Counted from the stretch's first letter, positions 36,917 to 49,221 are shown. The stretch is DNA of 64,000 nt from Hymenopus coronatus (GCA_030762935.1 CM060900.1:438317259-438381258), one strand, 5' to 3'. Translations and numbers: made by a program. The notes: generated by a model not told the origin, from the letters alone.

Positions 36917-37374
36917 TTAAGGTTATTGTATTAGGTAACATATTATTTTTTATTTTGATTACTGTGCATATCCTCTTCTGTCAATGGTCGCTTCGCATTA
37001 ACGCAAATTTTTAATGCGCTCTTGCGACTTTCTGCTGTTTATGTTGGCATTTGTCATTCATTTGTCATATGTCACAATGGGTAAGGTTAATGTACAAGCT
37101 TTATGTGTTTATGCTAGTGCTTAATTTTCATTGCGAATGACCCAATTGACATGACTGACAACGCGCTTAGTTTGCACTTGAGCAGCTCTGCTTAAAGGAG
37201 CACTCAATAAAAGAGTTCGGTTTTTAAAGCCCTAAAAGGGTTTTATGATTACTTTCCCAAGTAAAAAGCATATGTTGGAAAAATATATGTTAGAAATATA
37301 TGAATAAATAAACTAAGCAATTATTTAAACTAGGTATGAGAGTTCGATACTGGCAATGGCTGGAGATCCTGTTT

Positions 37375-37945
37375 CTCAGTGGTATGGAAGTAAAAGGTAA
37401 TGGTAAAGCCTAAAGACAACGGTAGGGGACACCTCGTGCACCGCGACCTATATAAATATATTGTGTGTTAACACACCCAGGAGGAAGGGATGAAGTGAGG
37501 GAACCACAAGGGACCACAGGCCGGGTGCAGACAGACCACAGAGTCACGTGCAAGTCCCAAGCTGTCTGGCTGAGGAGCGCCACACAGCCACCAACACTAC
37601 CGGTTCCGGGTGTCGGCAAGGCTCCAGATTCTCGAATGGACAGCGACCACACACCGAAAACAGCATTCAAAAGGCATGCATCCACGCGCCACCTGCAATC
37701 ACTGCCACACGCCATGAACCTAGAGGCACACGTACCTAAAAGATGAGAAGGGAATGTCATCTAAGGGAATGAGGGAAAGGAAGTCGTGCAGAATACTCTC
37801 CCCCAACATTCGCTTAAGTAACAGGGGGGGGGGGGACCACGAGAAACTCCAAGTTAGAATGCGTGGTCACCGGGGATCAAGCCCGCGACCTTCCGAATGC
37901 GAGTCCCACACGTTACCACGGCGCCACCACGCTCGGTATTATGGA
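37375..37945 (-). mobile_element. tRNA-derived SINE, family C (near full length)
   Basis: The head at the right reads minus as CGTGGTAACGTGTGGGACTC with box B in GCGGGCTTGATCCC. The left tail has AAGACAACGGTAGGGGACAC and AACACACCCAGGAGG. It pairs with the + strand copy at 4404-4945. A G-run lies near 37826. Confidence 0.85.
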
Positions 37946-38059
37946 AGAAGGTCTAAAACTTTCAAAGAAATTCTTGATAGGTTTTCGACATTGCGATGAT
38001 TTTCGAGTTTATGTTTCAGACACTTTTATTGACAATTTTTATTAATGTATTTAGCATGT

Positions 38060-38186
38060 ATGTTCAATGTACATACATAGTAGGTAGAGAAGGTATTTTA
38101 TTGCACCCAAAACTTCTATACCGATAATTGACCAGAAATACGTGTTCTGAGTACCCCTGAATAAAAAAGCACTTTCAGATGAATGA

Positions 38187-38224
<38 letters not shown>

Positions 38225-38450
38225 ATAGCATAACTAAATAACAAAAAGTAGTTAAGTACCAAACTTGGTATTTAAATTCAAAATGTCATTATATCTCCTC
38301 TACTTTTGATGAACTAATTAGTAAGACCATTTCTGCTAGTGTGTATCTTAATAAGCACGAATTGGATAAAAAACTAAGCTTTTGTAAGAATAGTTGGCTA
38401 CGGAATAATTAGGGAAAACCATGTGAATGGAGCATAACAGATGTTGTTCA
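38060..38450 (-). repeat. family W repeat, copy h (inverted, internally deleted)
   Basis: On the minus strand it gives CTCCATTCACATGG, then after a large deletion ATACCAAGTTTGGTACTTAA, a (CA)n tract, ATTCAGGGGTACTCAG, ATCGGTATAGAAGTTTTGGG and ACCTTCTCTACCTACTATG. It is the only W copy on this strand. Confidence 0.7.
38189..38223. repeat. (TG)n microsatellite within family W copy h
   Basis: About 17 units, the complement of the (CA)n tract seen at the same place in other W copies. Confidence 0.95.
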
Positions 38451-38594
38451 CTTTGCTCTAAATAAAAACGAAAGAAGTACAGCACATATGTTACATGTTG
38501 TTTTATAGCGCGTGTCATCAAAGTATTGCAGGATTCTTTTACAGCAGTTTGTTATTACTGCGTTCTTGTAAATTAATCAATGTAGTATACCATC

Positions 38595-38770
38595 GACGCG
38601 TCCGCTACGTTGGCCGCGTTAACGTGTATGCAACTACCATTTGGGAGGCCCTTGGTTTGAGCCCCGGAAATCGCCCTCTTTGATCCATGGATTTTTCGTG
38701 TTTTCCCCGGGTCGGCAGGTTTATGCCTGAGTGATTCATACACTTCTATGAATCTTTTGTCCGTCACTTT
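38595..38770 (+). mobile_element. tRNA-like SINE fragment
   Basis: TTGGCCGCGTTAACGTGTAT with CCCTTGGTTTGAGCCCC suggests a tRNA-derived head, followed by a body with TTTTTCGTGTTTTCCCCGGG. Confidence 0.6.
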
Positions 38771-39006
38771 TTATCTACTTCAGGATTGTAGGGTTAGTCT
38801 TGGGATGGCACAGGGTAGTGAATGTGCTTCATAGAGTAACTTTCCTGACGTGGTTGCCGGGATTACCAATGAGTTCAATTAAAAAATACACCAGATTGCC
38901 TATAGAATCTCGCCAGAAACTACCAAAATTCAAAATGTCTCCAGAGAAATATCAATATAAAACTGTTCACCCTGCCGTTATAGTAGCGCAACCAGGAGGG
39001 AGTTTA

Positions 39007-39267
39007 GAGTTTAGATTTTAAAAGAACTTAGTTAATAACTTAGTCTAGCCTGTTCCCCGGCTATCAGAAACTTGAGAAAAATTCCAATGTGAGATTATAA
39101 AACATTATAAAATAATAAAATTAAAGTAGAGTTTAGATCTTGAAAGAGACTTACTTAATTTATTAATTACCTAGGTCTGGTTTCCTCCTCCACTATCAGA
39201 AATCTGAGAACACGCAAATGTGAGATTACAAAATAATAAAACATTATAAAATAATGAAATAAAGGTA
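39007..39267. repeat. tandem duplication, about 122 and 139 bp
   Basis: Two successive units start GAGTTTAGATTTT (39007) and GAGTTTAGATCTT (39129); both contain CTATCAGAAA, AATGTGAGATTA and AAAACATTATAAAATAAT. Confidence 0.75.
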
Positions 39268-39529
39268 TATTAATATCCGTCAAAGAATAGAGTAGCATAT
39301 TTTCTAAGGGACTCTGGGGAGTTTTAACTCCCAAAGCACCACCCTTTTGCTGCGTGTTTATGTTTCCAAGCTTCTTAGTTATCTGAGCTATGATTTTTTG
39401 TTACTGGTTGTCAGTTGAAAAATAACCTTGTTATAGGTATGTTATCCAACAGGAAGAAATCCAAAAGCGTTCTTTTCATTGCAGTCTTCTCTATGCACTT
39501 TTATATAACACAATTATGTTTAATGTGGA

Positions 39530-40242
39530 TAGTCAAATGAAAAATCTGCGTATTCCATTCACATGCCTTTTTTTAAATCTCTGCAAGAAATTAATGTTAA
39601 AAAAGCTTATTGTTATGTTTATTTCGTGCTAAACTAGAAAAACTTAGCATAAATAGTCTTATTACTTGCTTCCTTGTAAGTAGAAGGGGAATAAGGGAGT
39701 ACCATCGGCCAAAGCGAAAGTAAAATATTTTTAAAGCTGATTGCTAAGCGATTGCAGTTCTTTTCTTTGTATGGCCAGGAGTTGACAAATTCACGTATAA
39801 GAAAAGTATAAGTATTTTAAAACTGAAACCAATAAAAACGAATATTTAAAAAACGGGCAACTCGACGAAAAAATTGCATATAACATAAATTGTGTGTTTT
39901 AAAGCACTACATTTTTTGTAAAGTAAGCTCTTGTCTATCTCTTACGGTTCATAGTTATGCAAAATTCCACAAAATTCATCCAGAATAAAGACATCCTCAG
40001 AGGCTATTCCCAGAAAGTTTAAGATATACATTTTATTTGTCATGTAAATATATTTAATACACGACATTTCAATCAAAATCATTAGCCATTTTTGAGAAAA
40101 TTAAAATTTTCGAAAATGTTTCCATGTAAAGGGTAGTTGGAGGTGGGGGTTTTTCCTGAACATCTTCGTGTCGCATCCTTGGAAGATACTGAACTTAAAT
40201 ACCTAGTTTGGTATTTAACCGACTTTTCGTTTCTGCGCTATG

Positions 40243-40290
<48 letters not shown>

Positions 40291-40460
40291 GCAAGCGTAC
40301 ACACACTGCCAAGATAAATACACACGGACATTTTCTAAAAATGTCTTATCGGATTCGGGGGGTTCCAAGATATATATTTCCGTTGAAATCTCGGTATCGA
40401 ATTTTTGGGTGCAATATAATACCTTCTCTATACACCATTACATAGTACGTGTAGAGAAAG
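39530..40460 (+). repeat. family W repeat, copy a (about full length)
   Basis: This unclassified dispersed repeat of about 0.93 kb is defined by comparing copies in this window. Landmarks in order: ATTCCATTCACATGCC, TTCCTTGTAAGTAGAAGG, AAACTGAAACCAATAA, TTGTGTGTTTTAA, GAGGCTATTCCCAGAAA, AATCAAAATCATTAGCCATT, TTGGAAGATACTGAACTTAA, TTTCGTTTCTGCGCTATG, a (CA)n tract, CGGTATCGAATTTTTGGGTG, and ACGTGTAGAGAAAG at the end. It has no long open frame and no obvious terminal repeats. Confidence 0.8.
40243..40286. repeat. (AC)n microsatellite within family W copy a
   Basis: About 22 units, the longest form of the tract shared by W copies. Confidence 0.95.
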
Positions 40461-40464
40461 GAAT

Positions 40465-41195
40465 ACTAGGCGAAACCTTTAGTCAAATCTAATAGCTATG
40501 TGAAAAATTGAAGGTCCTTCTCTTTGTATGACCAGGAATAAAACAAAAGAGCGATGAAACAATAGATGGCCTTGTGTTTGAGAAAAGTTTAAGTAGCTTA
40601 AAACTGAAACCAATTATAAGGAATATCTCGAAAACGGCTAACTCTACTAATAAAAATATATATGACATAAACTGTGTGCTTTAAGGAGATCTATATTTTT
40701 TTTTTGTTTTAAAATTTTGCTTAACTCTTACGGTTTTATAATTATACAAAATGCTGCAAAATTCATTCAGAATAGAGGTTTTTATAGGCTATTCTCAGAA
40801 AATTCAAAATATACATTTTATTGGTGACGTAAATGTATTTAATATGCTATTTTAATCAAATTCGTTGTAGCCATTTTTGAGAAAATCAAGATTTTCAAAA
40901 AATTCTCCATATAAAGTGTAGTTTGTGGTGGGAGAATTTCCTTGAAGGTACTAAAGGTTGGAGGATGGAAGGTACTAAATATAAATACCGAGTTTGGTGC
41001 TTAGCGGCCTTTTCGTTTTTGAGCTATGCTGCCTCCCACCCCCATACACACTCGGACCTTTTTCTAAAATTGATTTATTTTACTCAGGCAACCTGCAAAC
41101 ATATATTCCCGGTGAAATTTTGAGTGGAATACAATACCTTCTCTATTTATTATGTACATTGTAAGTACACACATGCTAGAGAAATTAAAAATGCA
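40465..41195 (+). repeat. family W repeat, copy b (head-to-tail with copy a)
   Basis: It begins within the TTCTCTTTGTATGACCAGGA block immediately after copy a and follows the same order to TTCTCTATTTATTATGTACA. The (CA)n tract is short here (about 41045). Confidence 0.8.
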
Positions 41196-42969
41196 ATACT
41201 GCTGAACGCCTATTTTACGTTTTGTGAGAAATATCCAAACCTTCCCGTAAAAGTTGTGAACATGAGCTCTGTGTTGTAAGGTGTTCCCGTTACAGGTATA
41301 AACAGTGCTCGTATAGAAAAATGTGAAGCGAGAAAAGCGGTACACCCGAGAAAAGAAAGCGTGTGAAATACGAGATGTAATACTGTGATCACAACTTCTT
41401 TTTTTGAAATGTGCTGGCACAGCTGATAAACTACTACATTAAATTAATACTGATCTAGATTTGTCTAAAATCCAACATTCTATAAAATGCTAAGTAAAAT
41501 TGGGTTCGAATTCGTTAAAAGAAGCCGAAATGTAAATTGTCGCTTAACAGCTATTTTCTTTTCGCTCGTTTCTTTAAGGATTATTATGTGCATCCATTTA
41601 TTTTGTTTCAACTATCCATTTTGTCACATTTAATCAATAACAGAATATGCTAGTCACCGTTTAAATTTTCGGAATACGGGTTCAAAGCATTACATGCTGC
41701 GGGTACTCATCATGTGGGCGTGAACGGTGCACTGGTCGTCTGGATTTTGTTTTGTTGCGGATCAGCTTATAGTTTTTTCCAAAACATGATGTCCTTCAAA
41801 CGGGACCGCTCCTCCCTTACCACTGGGCAATAAGCATTAGCAAACAAAAGACGACCCTGTACTAGGGGGGGTGCGAGAGGCAAAGTAGTAAAATCTGTTT
41901 CCGAGACACTGCTTGCAGGTCGAGAATGTTATTGGTGGATCTAGGAGAAATTAATCAAAACTTTATATATGAGAAAACTTTTTACATGAGTTTCCTTCGG
42001 TTTATTTGATTGATGTCTTCATCATTCATACTTAGGTCACGGCTGTGGTTATCAGGAGCGAAGGAGGAAGGAGGGAAGCAAAGAACACAAAGGGCGACCT
42101 GATCTGGACGTCTCCAGATATTACTGACGCTGGCGATAGGTCTGCGTTCCTCTCGCCAGGGATAGGTCTCTCTCACACACCAGATGCAATTGAGACTATT
42201 TCTCATAGCAAAGTTCACCACCGTACGACTTGTCCGCCATCTACTCGCCTGATCCTTCGCAGCATTATATTGGGTTCCAAGGGAAGTCGTTGAATTAGTA
42301 TAAACCAGTTACATATTTCGTTATTTGGAACATACTTTGTATCCTTCATTTGTTTCTATGACAATTTTCTGCAGAGATATTTTAAGGTTTTCGAGAACAT
42401 AAAACACATATAATGGCATCGTTGAAGCGGAAGAAGAGAATTAGTTGGCAGCTGGAGCTAAATTCTCCCTTTCAAAACCAGAAATAAGTCACGGCGTAAA
42501 CAGGTTTCACTTTAACTTGTCTATTTTTGGTTTAAGGATCGTGTGGGAAATACAACCGCTAGTCCTCTCTCCTCCCAGTTCAGGTATGCTGTATTGTTTT
42601 CATCTGCGAGCCGGTTCTCACACTAACTTGCCTTGACCTAGCAACGTTGTCTATGTCTCTAACCTCATTACGTCTGCAAAACTGTGTTCCGAAGGTGATT
42701 ATTTGAAAGCATGTATTATGCCACATGATTACTATGGAAATTAGAACAGAAATAGCTACTTTACCCTTAGTGGAAGTAGCAAGATTTTATGGTCATAAAT
42801 TCTTGTGGAGGAACGCATCTAATTTCGAAAGACAACTTGTTTTTTCCGAAAATGACAGATCAAAATGCTATTTTACTATTTTACTGTTTCATTTCTAATA
42901 CCTCTATGAAGTACATATAAAAAGTAATAAGCCCCCTTTCATATTGTATAAATCACTCCAATTCTCACC

Positions 42970-43082
42970 CACTGAACAGTGGAAACCTTGAAAATACCAA
43001 GACCAGAATGGTGGCTGAATTGGATTCAAACCTAGGTTCTACCGAAAGTGAGGCTCATATGTTACCGCGGAGTCATCTTGAT
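42970..43082 (-). mobile_element. tRNA-like SINE head fragment
   Basis: On the minus strand CTCCGCGGTAACATATGAGC and AACCTAGGTTTGAATCC resemble the family C boxes A and B. It ends quickly into plain sequence. Confidence 0.6.
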
Positions 43083-43194
43083 TGTTACACTCAGGACGTG
43101 CTCTCCGTAGCCCACACTGTTTATTTTATGCCCATTTTCTTTAAACAGTTTGTTTGATTCAGGGTGTTAGATTATGTACACCAGGTTATTAACT

Positions 43195-43420
43195 CACTTA
43201 TGGGGGCGCAGATTGTAAGTCCCGGGTATAGGACCGGTGCCCACTCAGCATCGTGAGGAAAGTGAGCGCTGCGATAGACGTGATGTCAGCATTCCGTTTG
43301 GGGAATTCGTGATGCTGCTGGCCACATCACCTCCCCGTATCGTTTGGATGATGGTCCAAGTCTATGTTAGTGGACGTGAGTCCGGCAGTCGGGTTAGTAG
43401 CCCTATGCTCGTATGCTTAT
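43195..43420 (+). mobile_element. SINE fragment, family K
   Basis: TTGTAAGTCCCGGGTATAGG, GAGCGCTGCGATAG and CCCCGTATCGTTTGGATG match 17870-18015 in order. The head is missing. Confidence 0.7.
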
Positions 43421-43616
43421 TATTATTAATATCATTATTAATATCAATAATAATAATACTAATTTTAAAATAATATTAGGCACAATTAATAACAATTAGT
43501 ATGTAAAATGTTCAGAAAAACATTTTAGGTGTTGATAAATCACACAGTAAGTCAAAATGTTAAGAGTCATGCTGCATGTGTTCACTAACAGAGGTGTAGT
43601 CGTAAAAGAAATCTTA

Positions 43617-43649
43617 TTGTTGTTGTTGTTGTTATTATTACTGCTACTG

Positions 43650-43696
<47 letters not shown>

Positions 43697-43735
43697 GCTA
43701 CTACTACTACTACTACTGCTACTGCTACTGCTACT
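43617..43735. repeat. compound (TTG)n/(CTA)n microsatellite
   Basis: TTG units pass into CTA with CTG variants. It yields poly-Leu and poly-Ser open frames that are not genes. Confidence 0.95.
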
Positions 43736-44194
43736 CATTCACACCTTTCAATAAAGCGGCACAGTCAGGGTTTGCACCGATATTTGATTAGTCAGCAATG
43801 AAGCGTAAACTAATGGAGTAGTAAAAACTCTCCTCTTTAAATGTTTTTCTCTCTCTGTGCATGCAGCTTCTGCTATGTGTGAGCTGGTCATTAAGTTGCT
43901 AGTAGAGCCATTATTTTTTTAGCAAAAGTAATTAGGTGTGCCCATGGGACAGAGAAAATACCGGGACAGCACCAAGGTTGCAAAAAGGTACCAGGGTGAC
44001 GCCCTGGTGCGTCCTAAACACCATTACACTCCTGTTGACCAAGTAAAGTTTACAGAAACTCCATTCACAAACCCAATGCACGAGATTCCCGCAGCTGTCA
44101 GGAACAGACCGCGCGACATCTGAAAATGAGGAGCAGGTCAATAGTCTTGTCTATACAGAGTCCTGTAACCTTAACAACAGCCCAGCATATAAGT

Positions 44195-44665
44195 TACACA
44201 AAGACTAAAGGGTAGACAATGGAAGGGGACAGCTCGCATTCTGGAACCCATGCAGATATGTTGTGGCTAACACCTCCCAGGGGCATGGATGAGGTGAAGG
44301 AACCATATGAAGTCATAGATCGTAGGAAAACAAACCACCAGAATCGCGCGGAAGTCCCTAACGTTTCCAAGCAATTCATCGATCTAGCAGCCATCTAGTG
44401 TTCACACTGAGTAATATTTTTATTGAGCATTCATCCGCAACATCTGTCCGCATGCCTTACACCACGAACCTGTAAACACACCTGAAAGTTGAAAGGAAAA
44501 CGCAACAAAGAAGAAATGATGGAAAGTAAATCCTTCAAGTTGAGACACCATTTGCCTAGCGACCGCAAGCCCCACCGATTAGAGTGGGCAGTCGCCAGAG
44601 ATAGAACCCGGGGCCTCCCGAATGCGAGTTCTACGCGTTACCGCAGCGCCACCTCGCTCAGTTGC
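44195..44665 (-). mobile_element. tRNA-derived SINE, family C
   Basis: The head at the right (rc GCGGTAACGCGTAGAACTCG; GGCCCCGGGTTCTATC) and left tail CTAACACCTCCCAGGGGCAT match the 37-kb copy, with an indel-rich middle. Confidence 0.8.
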
Positions 44666-45039
44666 ATAAGGATTTAAACAAAGAGTATATACAGGAAGGG
44701 ATACATATATCTAGTAAACTAATTGTTTTGAATTAAAGAGTACAAACAAATATAAGCAGTAGAATTAAAATTGAACACCACGTTGACCATATTTTTACTT
44801 GAAAAATCATAAGTTTACATGCACGCGATCTTCTATATCTTCTATGGTTTATTAGTGACTATACACATTTTTTTAGGTAATTTTACTTTTTTATCCGTCT
44901 AACTTTAATCGACATAAACCCTTGAAGACCATTACATGCCGCGTAATGCATAAAAAAAAATATATCGACAAAAATGTTTAGGAACTTTACATTGTATGCT
45001 CGTCTTAAAATTCTATACTCCTACCATGCAATCGAGAGA

Positions 45040-46430
45040 AACAACTTAAATGGGTGACAAAAGTATTGAACAAGTCTAATCATTGATAACGGATAAAAGT
45101 AGTTGAAATACATTGTGTATTTTAAGGGGGAGTCGAAATGCCCTATCTTGCCAATGTTAAAGTTTGACCCATTATCTCAGCAACTATTTAAGATAATGAT
45201 AACAATACCTTTACTGTTGATTGATGAACAATAGAATACTTCTGTTGATTAGAAGAAAAGGTATGTTTTAATAAATATCTTAAAATGTTGTTGAAAAATG
45301 ATGAATTTTAAATTTAAAAATAAAAATCACTAATCCAAATACATAAAAACTTTTTTTAAAATAAGACATATTTAGATGCAAATGTGTAGTAAAAATTTCA
45401 GCCCTTAGTGTCCATTACTTTCTGAAATAATGGGACATTTGTATAGACAATTTTACTTCTTCAGAAATTGCTTTCAAACAGCATTAAAAAGAAAACGTAA
45501 CCTAACTTTCCAAACACAGCTTCGTAGTACTTTGAAACTCTCGTATGAAGGACATATGAGGGGGATACCAATGCTACGAATAGCTATAGTAAAACTTTCC
45601 GATCAAAATTGAAAAATATCTCTTCTCTAGAACAAATATTTACAAACGTATTGATATTTTACCAAGTGAGTGTATTCAGAATGTTCTTAAAACAACCAGG
45701 AAGGATTATTTTCAACACTATATTTAAACTACTAGCAATTAACGTACCTCTGCGAAAGCTAAACCAAAATGAGTGGGAGATTCAAAATATTTATATGCAA
45801 TTAAAACATGAAAATGGAAAAAAAAAAAAAAAAAAAAATGAAAAATCCATTTCGACTCCCCTTAAGCATATCTACAGTGTTTGCGCATTACGTTTTCGCT
45901 TAACGCACAAAATTATACATAAGTCCTTCCGAATGAAGCGGTTTAATAGACTTCATTGACTTCGCAGGCTATTCCCAGAAAATTAAAGATATTCATTTTA
46001 TTTCTCATGTATATATATATATATAAATATTTAATACATGGTATTTTAACAAACTTGTTGGAACCATTTTTTTTAAAATTTTCAACATTTCGAAAACTAC
46101 TCCATGTAAAGAGTAGTTGCGGTTATGGGATATTTATGAAAATCTTCATGTCACATCTTTGGAAGATACTGAACTAAGTTTAATATTTACCCGCCATTTC
46201 GTGTTTGTACTGTGCTGTTCAAAGAAGCGCGCGCACAAACACACACATACACACACATTTTTCTTTCCCTTACTTATTTGGATTCAGGGTACCTCAAACA
46301 TGTATTGCCGATGAAATCTCGATATCTATCCTTTGGGTGGAATGTTGTACCTTTGTACCTATTAAGTATGTATATACCTATGCTCACGTGCCTAAAAAGT
46401 AACACATCACCTTAGATTGCAATGATGTTT
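45040..46430 (+). repeat. family W repeat, copy c (split by the 45-kb TTAA element)
   Basis: The left part (45040-45121) matches the GATAACGG...TTGTGTATTTTAA block. The right part resumes at 45866 with GCATATCTACAGTG and continues through GCTATTCCCAGAAAATT, TTTGGAAGATACTGAAC, (CA)n and GATGAAATCTCGATATC. Confidence 0.75.
45126..45861. mobile_element. TTAA-flanked non-autonomous element, 736 bp, inside a family W repeat
   Basis: TTAA at 45122-45125 and 45862-45865 bracket ends GGGGGAGTCGAAATG and (rc) GGGGAGTCGAAATG. The flanks join into family W sequence: other W copies read GTGTGTTTTAA(C)GAGATCTACATTTTT at the matching place, uninterrupted. Open frames inside (45430-45612, 45609-45959) match nothing I know and are AT-rich. 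Confidence 0.85.
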
Positions 46431-46596
46431 TTCACTCCGTAAGGTTTCAACATTCAGATAATCTAGCTATGATTCCTCCTAGCTAGTATTAATTCTCTAT
46501 GTGCCTGACCTGAAAAACAAACAGGGGGATAAGAATTCACCAATGAATGTTGCAATAACCGTTGAGAAATGTAGGGGTGGCTCACATACCGTCTCT

Positions 46597-46888
46597 ACCA
46601 GGTGGCCCAGTTGCCCAGTATTTTAATGTATGTTAAACGACTTGTGGAACTCAATGAGGTTATTTCAAGGTAAAACCCGCCATTGGAGAACTGGTGACAG
46701 TGACCTTCAGCTGACCCGTCTTGCTTATTAGGGACGTACCCATTGTGAGAAATACAAACGAAGGTCGCTCTTGCCAGTTTTCCACTGTCGGGTTTTAACT
46801 TGAAATAGCCAAGTTGAGTTCTGCAACTCTTTGAACGCACCAAGGGATAACTGAACTAGTCAAATACGGAGCAGTTGCGCCACCTGCC
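46597..46888. mobile_element. foldback element (family F), 292 bp
   Basis: The two halves are inverted repeats of roughly 100-140 bp: ACCAGGTGGCCCAGTTGCCC on the left, (rc) GGCAGGTGGCGCAACTGCTC on the right, both continuing through GAACTCAA...ATTTCAAG.TAAAACCCG. It would fold into a long hairpin. It is noncoding. Confidence 0.75.
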
Positions 46889-47406
46889 ACTAAAGTGTTT
46901 CGCTAACTGTGATAACAAGAAAAGCTAAATCAATTACTACATTAGTCGGTATTCTAGAGCAAGGGGTGAAAGATTATTTTCATGGACTCTTACATAGTAT
47001 ATGGGTGCAACATGCAGAGGAAGGTAAAAGTTATTGAACGGGAATAACCAAACCGATATTGACAAACCCGTTGTGTAACATGAAAGTAAAAGGTTTAAGT
47101 TGTAATTTCACCATTCGGCAGTCCAGCTATATTTTATGGGAGGTAAAATACCGGGCCATTCCAGAGGCTAGATTTGTGCGCGGAAAAAAGAGGATGGAGA
47201 GAATATTTTACTAGTACCAGCATAAACAGCTCCGTTCCGTTTTGTGACACATTTTATTCACGTGAGTATACGCAGCGTAGAAAATAACAAAAAAGATGTT
47301 CATAACAAATCTATAAATAAACTCTTTTCTTTAAGATTTTTAAAAGTGGGTATTGAGTATTTCATTCCATGTCTATTTCAGTAATTAAGTCGTATTATTT
47401 TACCAT

Positions 47407-47749
47407 CGGCGCCGACTGGTTAGACCACTCGCCTCCCTCATAGGCCACCCAGGTTCGATCCTAAGCGCCCACATGTGGGGTTTGTGGTGTACGAAGCGGC
47501 GTTTTCTCCGGGCCCTCCAGTTTCCCCCAACACTCATTCCTTCAATTGCTCCAGCATCAGTTTTCCTATTATTTATTTCGCTTGCAAATCTTATCATCCA
47601 CCTCCTCACTCCCATGGCTGGCTACGGGCCGACCACTCGTTCCAGGTTCTCCATTCTGTGGTTTCGTGCCGTTGGCTCCCAGACAGGCTTCTGATCCCTA
47701 GGCACCTGTTTGTAAGTCCTAGGGGGTAAATATCTACGGGAAGGGTAAG
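47407..47749 (+). mobile_element. tRNA-derived SINE, family A head with B-tail
   Basis: GACTGGTTAGACCACTCGCC and CCAGGTTCGATCC are boxes A and B. The tail has TTCTGATCCCTAGGCACC and TTGTAAGTCCTAGG, like the 18.5-kb copy. Confidence 0.8.
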
Positions 47750-48579
47750 CCGACTCCGAAACGAATTGTTTCATTATATTAAATGTGTACTAGTGTGCTA
47801 GACTCCAATTCACCTGACTTTATTACAACAGACTACAGTCACGTGTATTTTGCTCTTATTACAATACAATATTAAGCTCATAGTGTGGGGAGTAACACTA
47901 TGTTGTTTTGCACTAGGATTGATATAAAGGACAATAATACACTTGAAAACGTTTATTAACAAGGTTTCAAATAAACTTGGTTAATTTATGATGTGTGAGA
48001 AGATATCTTTAGCAACAGAATACACAAAACAGCCATCTTGATGCGACTGAGAGTGATTTAAGGGGGCTTAAATAACCGTTAATTAGGACTGAAGTATCAT
48101 GACAGTGAATGTGCGAACTTTAACTACAGAGAAAAGAGAACTGAGCTGAACTTAAAGGGGCCGAAAAAAGTGAGGGTGCCCGTATTTAAAGTGCAGAGGC
48201 TTTACAAATATGTACCCTTGAGTGTAGCTTAATTGGAGATTCTAAAGCGTGATTTCTGCACTTAGCACAACTGTTAAGCTACCAAAGAACACATGCACAT
48301 AAATCAAAGCAATTATTTAAAACAATTCAGCTCCCTTTATGCGCAACATTTAGTGTTTGGATGATGAAAGGAAAGAGACAAAAGGAAACATTTATCAAAA
48401 AGAAGCAAACAACGCGTATAGAGTGAATAAAACATGTCTGGGTATAAAGTTTGTCAGGAATAAACTTAAGTAGATCTGAACAATTACCTCTTGAAAGTCG
48501 CATGTTTTAAGGGGAGTGGAAGGTGTGTGGATTATCTAAGCAAACATCGAAGCAAGGCAATATACATATTTCTGGATAT

Positions 48580-48650
48580 ACTAGGTGGCCCAACTACCCC
48601 ATAATTGATGCGTTTAAAGAGTTGTAGAACTCAACGGAGCTATCCTGTCA
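48580..48650. mobile_element. foldback element (family F), single-arm fragment
   Basis: CTAGGTGGCCCAACTACCCC and GAGTTGTAGAACTCAACGG match one arm of the 46.6-kb element. No second arm was found. Confidence 0.6.
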
Positions 48651-49221
48651 TATCAGCTTTTCTAAGTGATATTTCGTGTTCACATGTATGATGGTTGGTC
48701 TGAAAACAATATTAACCTCTAAAACAATAGTGGTTAAATATTACAACAAAAAGAGCATACCTTTTCTTTACATTTACTCGAAGCAGAGCACTGGTAGTGC
48801 TACTGTTTCATCCGAAAGGAAGAACACAATTAATCGCTCTCTGATGAATTCAGAGTTTTGCTGTAACAGTTTGTATGTTATATTTATGTAATATTAAACA
48901 ATGCATATGTGCGATATTAACATTTATTTTTTGAAAAAAAATAATGTTTTTAACTTAAATATGTTCCAAAAAGATTTTCTGAAACATCGGAACTGACCAA
49001 AGGTAAGTTTGGAAAATTTTCACGCATACAATTGATGTCTGTGTATAGTTGGAAAAAAAGTGTATAAAACATATACCTACTAAAATGCCAAGTGTTTTAA
49101 GCATATGTGTACAAATTTGATCCTATTATTTCAAACGTACCAAATTAGCCATAAAGACCATGCGTTATTATTCTCACCATCGTTTATATAAGATGGCAGA
49201 AACAATTTCAATATTCTAGTA

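Noticed and set aside
43496..43754. Poly-Ser and poly-Leu open frames
   Set aside because: Both are translations of the trinucleotide microsatellite at 43617-43735.
44000..44020. Short palindrome CCAGGGTGACGCCCTGG
   Set aside because: A six-base stem is expected by chance in 64 kb; no context supports a function.
48505..49098. TTAAGGGGAGTGGAAGG at 48507 as the start of another TTAA element
   Set aside because: No matching inverted end was found at any nearby TTAA.
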